Notes under the pieces: model-generated | What the model was told of the DNA's origin: nothing | The model's database searches: none | Seen by the model: only the letters and a program-made list of their open reading frames with translations | Source of the DNA: JAGORY01 sp964517585 | Lineage (GTDB): Bacteria; Patescibacteriota; Gracilibacteria; Peribacterales; Peribacteraceae | Assembly: GCA_964517585.1 (NCBI GenBank) | Contig: CAZFCB010000044.1 | Location: 1-9,281 of the forward strand | Direction of reading: 5' to 3' | Length of the DNA: 9,281 nt | Part shown: piece after piece, positions 1-6,296 of the stretch | Position numbering within the stretch: position 1 is the first letter of the stretch | Layout of the letters: each line of letters opens with the position of its first letter | Position numbers and translations under genes: made by a program

Positions 1-26
1 TTACATTAAAACGCACACACAAAAAT

Positions 27-1076
27 ATGCTTAAACATATTGATGTCACTGAAGCACCAATCACGGAGTCATCTCCGGAACGTTTTCGTAATGCAAGGAT
101 TGAGCGTAACCGTGATGAAACACACAGACGCATTAACTCTATTGTTCGTACAGACGCACCCACTCCGCAAACGGAGGAAGAAAAGAAAGCCGCAGAAAAA
201 GCAAAAGCTGATGCTGAGGCAAAGGCGAAGGCAGAGGCAGAAGTAAAAACAAAAGCAGCAGAGGATTCAGCGAATGCCACACCAACGAAAGCAAGTTCGA
301 ACACTCGCCTCCTGAACGGTGACGCTCCGGCTGCCTCTGGACATAAACCTGAACCAAAAAATTTCGCTCGCAATGCAACAATCGGATTAGGCGCAACGAC
401 AGCGGCAATGGCGACACTCAGTCCGTCATTCATCGCACAAATCCCGCTCATCGGAAAAATTCCGTACTTGCCACAAGCCGCAGCAACGCTGCAGGCAGGT
501 ATTAATAACATCATTACACCCCTCGGACTAGGCACAGGAGTCAACGCAACGAATGCGGCTCTAGCCTCGGCACCAACGTGGCTCGGATCTGCCCTCGGAA
601 CAGGTATTGCTATTCCCGCAGGACTCTGGGGACTAGGCTTTCTTAAAAATTTCGCGATGGGAGAAACGAAAGACGGACTTGGTTTTGGCAATATCTCAGA
701 AGCTGCACGCACAATTGTCGGTCTACCGTTTAAGACATACGAGAAAGCTATCGACGCTCGTATTTGGGCAGGCAAAAAAGTACAAGGTGCTTGGAACATT
801 GCAACAACTCCCATCAGAGGCGCCTTTGATATCGGCAAGAACATTGCTCAAGGAACGTGGGATGGCGCCGCAGCAGCAACACATGCAGCACTCAAGCCGA
901 CATTCTACGGTGGTGGAGGCCTTGCCATCGGTACCGTTCTTGCAACGATGGCCGCACCAGCCACAGGTGGAGCGAGCTACTTCTCGCTACCACTCCTCGG
1001 ATACGCAACAGGCAACATGCTGAGAAACTCCGGCGCTCTTGGCGGCGGTTCCCTCGCTTCTTCCAATGCTCGTTAA
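27..1076 (+). CDS. Ala/Gly-rich putative membrane protein with charged N-terminal helix
   Basis: I do not recognise this 349-residue protein. The first 45 residues are polar. Residues about 48-82 form a highly charged Ala/Lys/Glu stretch (AEKAKADAEAKAKAEAE) that should be a long helix or coiled coil, similar in style to TolA-like stalks but too general to assign. From about residue 113 the protein becomes hydrophobic and rich in Ala and Gly. Possible membrane segments lie near 117-135, 186-207 and 296-331, separated by an amphipathic stretch with repeated aromatic and basic residues (about 225-285). No signal peptide is seen at the N-terminus. The ATG at 27 is the first start in frame and no Shine-Dalgarno motif precedes it; only 26 upstream bases are visible, so a promoter cannot be judged. 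Its last 11 bases overlap the start of the next gene, which suggests translational coupling and a shared role. Reality of the gene is well supported by length; function is unknown. Confidence 0.85.
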   Translation: MLKHIDVTEAPITESSPERFRNARIERNRDETHRRINSIVRTDAPTPQTEEEKKAAEKAKADAEAKAKAEAEVKTKAAEDSANATPTKASSNTRLLNGDAPAASGHKPEPKNFARNATIGLGATTAAMATLSPSFIAQIPLIGKIPYLPQAAATLQAGINNIITPLGLGTGVNATNAALASAPTWLGSALGTGIAIPAGLWGLGFLKNFAMGETKDGLGFGNISEAARTIVGLPFKTYEKAIDARIWAGKKVQGAWNIATTPIRGAFDIGKNIAQGTWDGAAAATHAALKPTFYGGGGLAIGTVLATMAAPATGGASYFSLPLLGYATGNMLRNSGALGGGSLASSNAR

Positions 1077-4000
1077 TTTCTTTTCCTCTGTCGGCAATGC
1101 TGAACGCGAAGAGCGTCTGCTTCGTCGTACCGTTGGCGGAGATAATCGTCCGTTCATTCAGCGGATCACCAGTGACGCACAGAGTAATATTGATCAAAGA
1201 CTGCAGGAGCTCACAAACCCTGACGCACTTCGTGAACAAAAACTGACAGATACCAGAGACAAGCTGCAGGCATTCCAGACACCAGACATCTTCACTGCTC
1301 GAACGAATCCTTCTACTGGTGGTAAGGGCGGCAACAAAGAACGTCTCCTCTCGATGACGCCAGCACGGAGACTTGAGGAGTTCACAGCATTTGTGAACAC
1401 GCAGATTCCACAGAGTGTACGAGCGAAATATGCAGGACTCTTCAGTACTCCACTGAATGAGCAGGACATCTTTGAGTACGAGCAACAGAATCAGAACGGA
1501 CGACTGCGCATCATTCTCACAGCACTTGCATCACTGAATGGCACCAAAAATACTCCGGGTCAAAACCCTACAGCAGATGCTCTCGCGCTCGATATCGCAG
1601 CTGAGTTCAATAATAGTGCTGCTGCTCCAGGAACAGTCTTTCGTCTGTATGAACAGTGGCTGGACTCTCGGCCAGACATCAGCGAGACCGATGCAACGAC
1701 GCCCGAAATCCTCCTGAAGAGTAATAGTGGCATCCCCGACCGACTCCGCGGAGATCTCCAGAACCTCATCGACCCTGCTGTGCAGAAAACGATGCTCACG
1801 GAGATGTACGAGCTCTATCGAAACCGCAGTACGGATGACAACCTGACACTAGCCCAAGCAAGAGTAGATCAGCTCCAGCTCACTGGTAGTCTCGAAATAA
1901 AACGCATCGAGGAAGCATCTCGTGGTCTCGTTGAAAACTTTAAAAATGCTCCCCCTGCATTGCAAATGAGCTTTCTCCTTCTTGGAGCAGCATCAATTTG
2001 GGTTGCCATGAAAGCCAAAAATCCAATAGGTCGCTGGGCACTTGGAGCAGGCGTAGGCTACTTGACGTACGACTATCTTGTGAACGGTAACCAGAATGCA
2101 CTGAATGACATGGGTAAAAGTGGTCAAAAATTTGCAAGAACTGGTGGAAATATTATGAAGAATTTTGCGAGAGAATTGGGCTTCCCAATTCGAAGAAATG
2201 AAATGGACAAGCTCGAGCTCATGGCAAAGTTCATTACGGAGAACCATATGAATATTCCGGGTCACGAAGCGATGACGGGAATGAGCGCTCTTTCGGGCGT
2301 GAAGCTCGGAGACATCGCAGCAGCGTTCAATCCATCATTGGATGGTGAAACGCTTGGCGGAAGTCTCGTGATCGATGATGGACAGTCGCAGTATCCGGAT
2401 GCTGGGAATTTCCAATTTGTCAGTCTGCAGCCTCGAAAGAAAGAGTTGTCGGGAAACATTCTGCATAGATCACTCATGACGCACATGAATGGAATGGGTC
2501 TCTCCAGCCAAGAAAAACAAAATACGATCGCGTATCTCAAGAACAATAACGCCTCTGTCAGCAAGGCAATCACGCATGCTATGTACATGCTTGCGATGGA
2601 TGAAACACCGAATATCAAACGCGCACAGGACATCGAGAACGCAGTCCTTGAATATGGTTCGTACGATGTCATGCCGCAACACCTCAGGAGGCAGTACATG
2701 GAGATTGCATTTCAGGGAAAGAATATGGCTCAAGGACGCTACAAAGACCAAAGTCTAGTCGATGTCATCTCCAACCTTACAATAAGGAAGAGGAGCAAAG
2801 TTGAAAAAATAGATGATCCGGCTGTTGAAATTCCCGATGTGAAGACGAAGGCACGCACGGCTGAATTCGCACTCATCGAAGAAACATCGACGCTTCCCGT
2901 CACGACGACAGTTGCTCAGGACATCCTGAAAGACGGTGGCCTTGCGGAAAGTGACACGATCGAATTCCTCCGAAACTGTGAGCTGTCTGGCCTTATGAAT
3001 GCCGACGCCGCACTGGAGCTTGCTCGCAAGTTTGATAAAGTACGTCGCGAAACACCACTGCTCAGTGAAGCGCTACAGATCATCGAGAAGCTCAAGTACG
3101 CAATCCTCGTCCAGAGCACAAAACAGGAAACAGCTCTTTCCAAAGACGACATCATTCTGCTCACAGGCCCCGATGATCTGAATGTCACAGGAATTTTGAA
3201 TCGTGTGACCGGATTTTTGGGTCGGTACTCCATTTCACTCCCCGGTCGTGGTTTTGGTTCCATTGCCTCACTCGGAGATGTTCGATCACTGATCACCGAG
3301 CCATGGTTCGGCTCCGGACCTGTCCAAAGTAAAGGAGAAGGCTTCAAGCGCCTGACAGACAGGATGACAATTTATGATACGAAAATGGCAGAGCTCAAGG
3401 ATACAAAAGCCGTTGCAGCAAAGATGGCTGGCGCCCTCCCAAGTTCGATGGCTACGTCGTTTGGCAGTAAAGAAAAACTAGAGGCATTCCTCCAGACACT
3501 CGTTGCAAGTAGCAATTACCGCACACGCATCAACCGCGCTGAGCAGCATCTGAGCCAGAGAATGGCAAACGCTCTGGCGCGAGCAATGCGCCTCACACAT
3601 GAGTCTGACGGTTTTGGAAGATTTGATGATCTTGCCGTGACAGCAACAGAGCAGAAAAATCTCGCGAGTGAATTTGATCTGCTCTTCATCGAAGTGATGG
3701 GTGATCCGCTGAAAGGACAAAACAGCATGTGGCAAACGATGGAAGACATCGATATCAATCAGAAATTTACTCTGGCAACACTCGAAAGTTTTGACTATGC
3801 AACGGACACAAAGCGCGCGGAGATCATCGAGTACGCGAAAAATCTCTCGCTCGTGTATCTCTTGCAGAAGCTCAGCGGCATTGATAATCCAACTCTCAAG
3901 GCTGATATTGCAAGGCGCATTGAAAAAATTGCGGAGAAGATTTCAGAGGAGCGTGAGAAGTCGCTGCGTGCAAAAATCAAAGAAGTACCCACTACGCTTC

Positions 4001-5205
4001 CCAAAACAGTCGCAGAGGAAAATGAGCGCAAGAAACAACAGATCCTTAATTTGCGTGAAGCACTCATCATTGAAAATCAAGAAGGATTCAAAGACCTGGA
4101 AAATATTCTGACGCTTTTTGACCTGAGCCCCATGAAGAAGCTCAACTTCAAAGACATGTTCCCGAGTGAATGGTTCCCGGAAAAATATGAAATGCCAAAA
4201 AGTGAGATGCTCCAATTTATCAGTGATGCATGGGAAACGTATCACCCGATAGATTTCTACAAGAATTATTTCTTTGGTCCAGCTGCTGCACCGGCATCGG
4301 CAGGATCAGTATCTACCACTGTCAGTGGAGCACCTGCCGCGAGCACAACAGTGAGCGGCGTACCCACTAGTACAATTATCACGCTACCTCCAGGCTCAAC
4401 TGTTCCAAGCGGACTTCCTGTAGGGACTACGGTCTCTGGTACACCAGCAGGTGGTTCCGTTATCACGCTTCCCCCGGGCTCCGTAATACCAAGCGGACTT
4501 CCTGTAGGGACTACGGTCTCTGGCTTACCATCTAGCACTAGTTCGCCGAGCGGAACTCCTTCAGCTAGCTCGATTATTACACTACCACCAGGCTCCGTGA
4601 TTCCAGGAGGCCTACCTGCTGGTACTACGGTCTCTGGTACACCAGCAGGTGGTTCCGTTATCACGCTTCCCCCGGGCTCCGTAATACCAAGTGGACTTCC
4701 TGCAGGAACGATACTTTCTGGAACACCATCCACAGCAGCAATGATTACAAGTGGAGCTCCTGCGGCAACTACTACCACGCCCAGTGGAACACCTTCAGGC
4801 ACGCCATCACCGAGTGGTGCTCCAAGCAGTCTCCCGGACATCCTCACGAGTCACCCCGAAGTGCAGCGTCTTCAAGCCGAGATGAATGCAATGACAGGTA
4901 TTCGTCCAGATTTTCTACTTCATTTCAGCCTGAGCCCGGATGCAGCTTTCCCAAATACGATTGAGTACCAATATTCCGGCAGTGCATCTCCTTCGCAATT
5001 GGCGAGATCTCCCATCGCAAGCTTTTCAGGTTTGTCTGCTGCCGAAGTTTTTAACCGTTACAACACATGGCTCGGTCGGATAGATCTTCCTGATGCTCTA
5101 CGGGAACTACCTGAAAATAAAGATGCTCTCACGCTCGGCCTCGATACACCCTCCGGCATTCCCCCCGGCCCTCCACCTCCTCTACCTTTCGATCTCAGAA
5201 CATAA
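1066..5205 (+). CDS. Giant membrane-anchored protein with SGTP repeat linker, function unknown
   Basis: This 1379-residue protein is not one I recognise. Visible layout: residues 1-300 mostly helical and charged; two hydrophobic segments, about 301-316 and 324-339, joined by a short basic loop (KAKNPIGR), forming a membrane hairpin; a helical body of about 730 residues; a charged probable coiled coil at about 944-1005; a Ser/Thr/Gly/Pro repeat linker at about 1072-1259; and a C-terminal domain of about 120 residues ending in a Pro-rich tail (PPGPPPPLPFDL). There is no N-terminal signal peptide. I saw no nucleotide-binding or catalytic motif. The ATG at 1066 overlaps the stop of the previous gene (ATGCTCGTTAA), the usual arrangement for coupled translation. 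A TTG at 1039 in the same frame would add nine residues, but it lies deeper in the upstream gene and looks less likely. A strong terminator follows the stop. Large surface or scaffold proteins of uncultivated bacteria look like this, but the role is open. Confidence 0.9.
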   Translation: MLVNFFSSVGNAEREERLLRRTVGGDNRPFIQRITSDAQSNIDQRLQELTNPDALREQKLTDTRDKLQAFQTPDIFTARTNPSTGGKGGNKERLLSMTPARRLEEFTAFVNTQIPQSVRAKYAGLFSTPLNEQDIFEYEQQNQNGRLRIILTALASLNGTKNTPGQNPTADALALDIAAEFNNSAAAPGTVFRLYEQWLDSRPDISETDATTPEILLKSNSGIPDRLRGDLQNLIDPAVQKTMLTEMYELYRNRSTDDNLTLAQARVDQLQLTGSLEIKRIEEASRGLVENFKNAPPALQMSFLLLGAASIWVAMKAKNPIGRWALGAGVGYLTYDYLVNGNQNALNDMGKSGQKFARTGGNIMKNFARELGFPIRRNEMDKLELMAKFITENHMNIPGHEAMTGMSALSGVKLGDIAAAFNPSLDGETLGGSLVIDDGQSQYPDAGNFQFVSLQPRKKELSGNILHRSLMTHMNGMGLSSQEKQNTIAYLKNNNASVSKAITHAMYMLAMDETPNIKRAQDIENAVLEYGSYDVMPQHLRRQYMEIAFQGKNMAQGRYKDQSLVDVISNLTIRKRSKVEKIDDPAVEIPDVKTKARTAEFALIEETSTLPVTTTVAQDILKDGGLAESDTIEFLRNCELSGLMNADAALELARKFDKVRRETPLLSEALQIIEKLKYAILVQSTKQETALSKDDIILLTGPDDLNVTGILNRVTGFLGRYSISLPGRGFGSIASLGDVRSLITEPWFGSGPVQSKGEGFKRLTDRMTIYDTKMAELKDTKAVAAKMAGALPSSMATSFGSKEKLEAFLQTLVASSNYRTRINRAEQHLSQRMANALARAMRLTHESDGFGRFDDLAVTATEQKNLASEFDLLFIEVMGDPLKGQNSMWQTMEDIDINQKFTLATLESFDYATDTKRAEIIEYAKNLSLVYLLQKLSGIDNPTLKADIARRIEKIAEKISEEREKSLRAKIKEVPTTLPKTVAEENERKKQQILNLREALIIENQEGFKDLENILTLFDLSPMKKLNFKDMFPSEWFPEKYEMPKSEMLQFISDAWETYHPIDFYKNYFFGPAAAPASAGSVSTTVSGAPAASTTVSGVPTSTIITLPPGSTVPSGLPVGTTVSGTPAGGSVITLPPGSVIPSGLPVGTTVSGLPSSTSSPSGTPSASSIITLPPGSVIPGGLPAGTTVSGTPAGGSVITLPPGSVIPSGLPAGTILSGTPSTAAMITSGAPAATTTTPSGTPSGTPSPSGAPSSLPDILTSHPEVQRLQAEMNAMTGIRPDFLLHFSLSPDAAFPNTIEYQYSGSASPSQLARSPIASFSGLSAAEVFNRYNTWLGRIDLPDALRELPENKDALTLGLDTPSGIPPGPPPPLPFDLRT
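4405..4523 (+). repeat. Pair of identical 35-bp direct repeats 84 bp apart
   Basis: Bases 4405-4439 and 4489-4523 are identical by direct reading. The offset is 84, or 28 codons, matching the short module period. The pair interleaves with the 68-bp pair, so the tract arose through more than one duplication step. Confidence 0.88.
4426..4691 (+). repeat. Pair of identical 68-bp direct repeats 198 bp apart
   Basis: Bases 4426-4493 and 4624-4691 are identical by direct reading. The offset of 198 is a multiple of three (66 codons), so recombination between copies would add or remove 66 residues without breaking the frame. Both copies begin at the codons for TTVSGTP and run through ITLPPGSVIPS. 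Confidence 0.9.
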
Positions 5206-5211
5206 ACAGGT

Positions 5212-5252
5212 AAAAAGCCCGAGTAGCTCTTTCAAAGGAACTCGGGCTTTTT
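5212..5252. terminator. Strong, probably bidirectional intrinsic terminator
   Basis: A perfect 13-bp stem pairs 5212-5224 (AAAAAGCCCGAGT) with 5240-5252 (ACTCGGGCTTTTT) around a 15-nt loop. The GC-rich core is followed by a T run on the + strand and, because of the A run at the left, also by a T run on the - strand. It starts 7 bases after the stop of the giant gene and lies beyond the stop of the convergent gene at 5315, so it can end transcripts from both sides. Confidence 0.93.
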
Positions 5253-5256
5253 GGGT

Positions 5257-5300
5257 GTGATCTCGCGTGATCACGGACGTCACGGCCTTGCAGCCGTGAC
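5257..5300. other. Two further inverted repeats in the convergent gap
   Basis: Bases 5279-5286 (GTCACGGC) pair perfectly with 5293-5300 (GCCGTGAC) around a 6-nt loop. Next to it, GTGATC at 5257-5262 pairs with GATCAC at 5269-5274, and 5266-5275 is a perfect 10-bp palindrome (CGTGATCACG). They lie between the stop of the - strand gene and the main terminator. The likely role is protection of the 3' end or additional termination for the - strand transcript; neither has its own T run. Confidence 0.6.
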
Positions 5301-5314
5301 AGGATCCCCCAAGA

Positions 5315-6079
5315 TTAGTGATCAAGAGGGAAAACGGATGGACCGGAAATCGTCGGAAAGTCGTCTGGGAATAATGGATTCCCCAGATAAACATTTCCGA
5401 AGCGGCCTTTGAGCTCCGCTCGAAGACGCGCGGCGAAGGTCTGTGACCCCGAGTCGTCCAAGAAAATTGGACTCATCGGAATCGTCACACCCACGCTTTT
5501 TCCGGCTTGGTGCATATCCACACCGTTCTGTTGTCCCTCGAACGCGACAAGGGCAGACTGAAATCGCTTTGCATCCTTGCTAAGGGTCAATCGGACGTAC
5601 TTAACCTTGGTGACCTTACGCTTTTTGTCAGCCGGCAGATTGATCTGTTTCTCGACGTTGGACGTCAGAGCAACAAGATCGTCTGAAGGCAACAGAGTTG
5701 CATCGATCTCGACTTCAAAGGGCACTCCGCGCCCTTCATAATCAACGCCGGTTTTACCGGCGACCTTGTATCCACGGACTTCCCGGAACAATTCGAGAAT
5801 GTCGCCCTCCGGGGAAGCGACGCTCGTTGTTGCGACAGATGTCGCAGATGGGGTAGCAGGAGCCGGCTGACCGGCACCAGGTGTACCGCTTGGAGTTGGC
5901 GGGTTGGCAGCGGGCGGACTTGCTGCTGGGGGACTCTCCGCTGGTGGTGGGGCACTCTGACCTGTCGGCCAGAGCAACGACACCGCTGCGATGAGTACAC
6001 AGACTACGATGAGCCCAATGCCCAACTTTGGGCCCCACTTCGCGAAAAATGCCTGACACTTGACGAAGAATGCTTGCAT
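5315..6079 (-). CDS. Single-pass membrane protein with Pro-rich stalk, function unknown
   Basis: The 254-residue protein has a short N-terminus with an imperfect internal duplication (QAFFVKC then QAFFAKW), one membrane helix at about 19-37, a Pro/Ala/Ser/Thr-rich linker at about 38-90 containing PSGTPGAG, and a soluble domain of about 160 residues that I do not recognise. This domain mixes beta-type stretches (VPFEVEIDATLL, KVKYVRLTLS) with helix and has no visible catalytic motif. Topology is probably N-in, with the soluble domain outside. The start at 6079 is chosen because GGAG lies 6 bases before it. Two in-frame ATGs further upstream, at 6091 and 6133, would give 258 or 272 residues but have no such site. 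Stop is TAA. The gene converges on the giant gene and diverges from 6297-6974, with its own promoter. The linker resembles those of two other proteins in the window. Confidence 0.82.
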   Translation of the reverse strand: MQAFFVKCQAFFAKWGPKLGIGLIVVCVLIAAVSLLWPTGQSAPPPAESPPAASPPAANPPTPSGTPGAGQPAPATPSATSVATTSVASPEGDILELFREVRGYKVAGKTGVDYEGRGVPFEVEIDATLLPSDDLVALTSNVEKQINLPADKKRKVTKVKYVRLTLSKDAKRFQSALVAFEGQQNGVDMHQAGKSVGVTIPMSPIFLDDSGSQTFAARLRAELKGRFGNVYLGNPLFPDDFPTISGPSVFPLDH

Positions 6080-6085
6080 GACTGA

Positions 6086-6089
6086 CTCC
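6086..6089 (-). promoter_or_regulatory. Ribosome binding site deciding the start at 6079
   Basis: On the - strand, GGAG sits 6 bases before the ATG at 6079. It lies just inside the longer reading frame, directly after the ATG at 6091. The upstream ATGs at 6091 and 6133 have no purine-rich site at a suitable distance, so 6079 is preferred. Confidence 0.6.
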
Positions 6090-6151
6090 ATTTTCTGTTT
6101 AAAAGACTGAGGATTGTTTGTGGAAACGCACATGTGAAAGAGCTAATTATG

Positions 6152-6180
6152 AATTTACAACATTTTTTGTAATTAGTCAA
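6152..6180 (-). promoter_or_regulatory. Probable sigma70-type promoter of the stalked membrane protein
   Basis: Read on the - strand, TTGACT (6180-6175) and TAAATT (6157-6152) are separated by 17 bases. The -35 box matches the consensus at five of six positions and the -10 box at four of six. Transcription would start near 6145, leaving a leader of about 66 bases before the ATG at 6079, but only about 12 before 6133. This also supports the shorter protein. Confidence 0.5.
6155..6172. promoter_or_regulatory. Operator-like palindrome TTACAA-N6-TTGTAA
   Basis: TTACAA at 6155-6160 and TTGTAA at 6167-6172 form a perfect inverted repeat with a 6-base spacer. Flanking TAATTA at 6144-6149 and 6170-6175 adds partial symmetry. 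It lies between the -35 and -10 boxes of the - strand promoter, overlapping the -10 box, where a dimeric repressor would block RNA polymerase. AT-rich DNA makes short palindromes common, so this is a candidate only. Confidence 0.45.
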
Positions 6181-6188
6181 TTTAATTA

Positions 6189-6217
6189 TTGACAAATATT
6201 ATATATTGTTTTATTAT
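6189..6217 (+). promoter_or_regulatory. Near-consensus sigma70 promoter of the four-helix membrane protein
   Basis: A perfect TTGACA (6189-6194) is followed after exactly 17 bases by TATTAT (6212-6217), five of six matches to the -10 consensus. Transcription should start near 6224, about 73 bases before the ATG at 6297. This excludes longer versions of the gene starting at the TTG at 6189 or the ATG at 6216, which lie in the promoter itself. Confidence 0.85.
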
Positions 6218-6223
6218 GAATTT

Positions 6224-6258
6224 ACAGGAAATACCTGTGTTTCCTGTTCCTTGGAAAC
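6224..6258 (+). promoter_or_regulatory. Two tandem small hairpins in the 5' leader
   Basis: ACAGG (6224-6228) pairs with CCTGT (6234-6238), and directly after it GTTTCC (6239-6244) pairs with GGAAAC (6253-6258). The first would form right at the expected 5' end of the mRNA, a placement known to protect transcripts from 5'-dependent decay. They could also be operator half-sites in DNA. No known riboswitch is recognised. Confidence 0.4.
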
Positions 6259-6285
6259 AACGCGCGCTCAATAACCCATACTTTT

Positions 6286-6290
6286 GGAGA
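6286..6290 (+). promoter_or_regulatory. Ribosome binding site deciding the start at 6297
   Basis: GGAGA lies with its GGAG 7 bases before the ATG at 6297, a standard Shine-Dalgarno arrangement. Together with the promoter position it fixes the start. Confidence 0.8.
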
Positions 6291-6296
6291 TTTCTC

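Larger units (their letters stand above)
4303..4842 (+). repeat. In-frame SGTP / ITLPPGS repeat tract inside the giant gene
   Basis: The encoded linker repeats a module of the form TTVSG-x-P, a variable stretch, ITLPPGS-(T/V)-(V/I)-P-(S/G)-GLP-(V/A)-G. Four copies carrying the ITLPPGS core can be read, two with a short variable part (28-residue period) and two longer ones, followed by a degenerate SGTPSGTPSPSGAP tail. It is rich in Ser, Thr, Gly and Pro and nearly free of charge, as expected for an extended, non-globular or glycosylated stalk. Part of the variation between copies is synonymous, showing selection for the peptide pattern, while some copies are identical at DNA level and so recently duplicated. 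Confidence 0.9.
6146..6226 (+). repeat. 14-bp direct repeat marking both divergent promoters
   Basis: The sequence ATTATGAATTTACA occurs at 6146-6159 and again at 6213-6226, 67 bases apart. The first copy covers the -10 box of the - strand promoter; the second covers the -10 box and start region of the + strand promoter. Each copy runs into the left arm of a short inverted repeat (6155-6172 and 6224-6238). This suggests one regulator acting on both genes, or a duplicated promoter segment. Confidence 0.6.

Noticed and set aside
170..265. Purine-rich, low-complexity DNA near the start of the first gene
   Set aside because: It is explained by the Ala/Lys/Glu-rich coding sequence; codons vary and there is no clear tandem DNA unit.
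1039..1065. Upstream TTG start of the giant protein
   Set aside because: The ATG at 1066 gives the typical short stop-start overlap; the TTG would overlap the previous gene by 38 bases with no better ribosome site.
892..1485. 197-residue open frame on the - strand across the junction of the first two genes
   Set aside because: Cys/Arg/Ser-rich shadow frame without promoter or ribosome site, opposite to two convincing genes.
2173..2191. Perfect 8-bp inverted repeat GAATTGGG-CTT-CCCAATTC inside the giant gene
   Set aside because: It encodes a plain stretch (ELGFPIR) and has no nearby gene boundary or second copy, so chance is the simplest explanation; it could at most cause local mRNA structure.
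4303..4842. Regular repeats that might suggest a CRISPR array or tandem DNA element
   Set aside because: The repeats are in frame, encode a continuous peptide module, vary synonymously and have no unique equal-length spacers.
4266..4847. 193-residue open frame on the - strand, also Gly/Pro/Val repetitive
   Set aside because: It is the antisense shadow of the SGTP repeat tract; repetitive GC-rich codons keep the opposite frame open. No promoter or ribosome site is seen.
6189..6296. N-terminal extension of the four-helix protein from the TTG at 6189 or the ATG at 6216
   Set aside because: These codons lie in the -35 and -10 boxes of a near-consensus promoter, while the ATG at 6297 has a good ribosome site.
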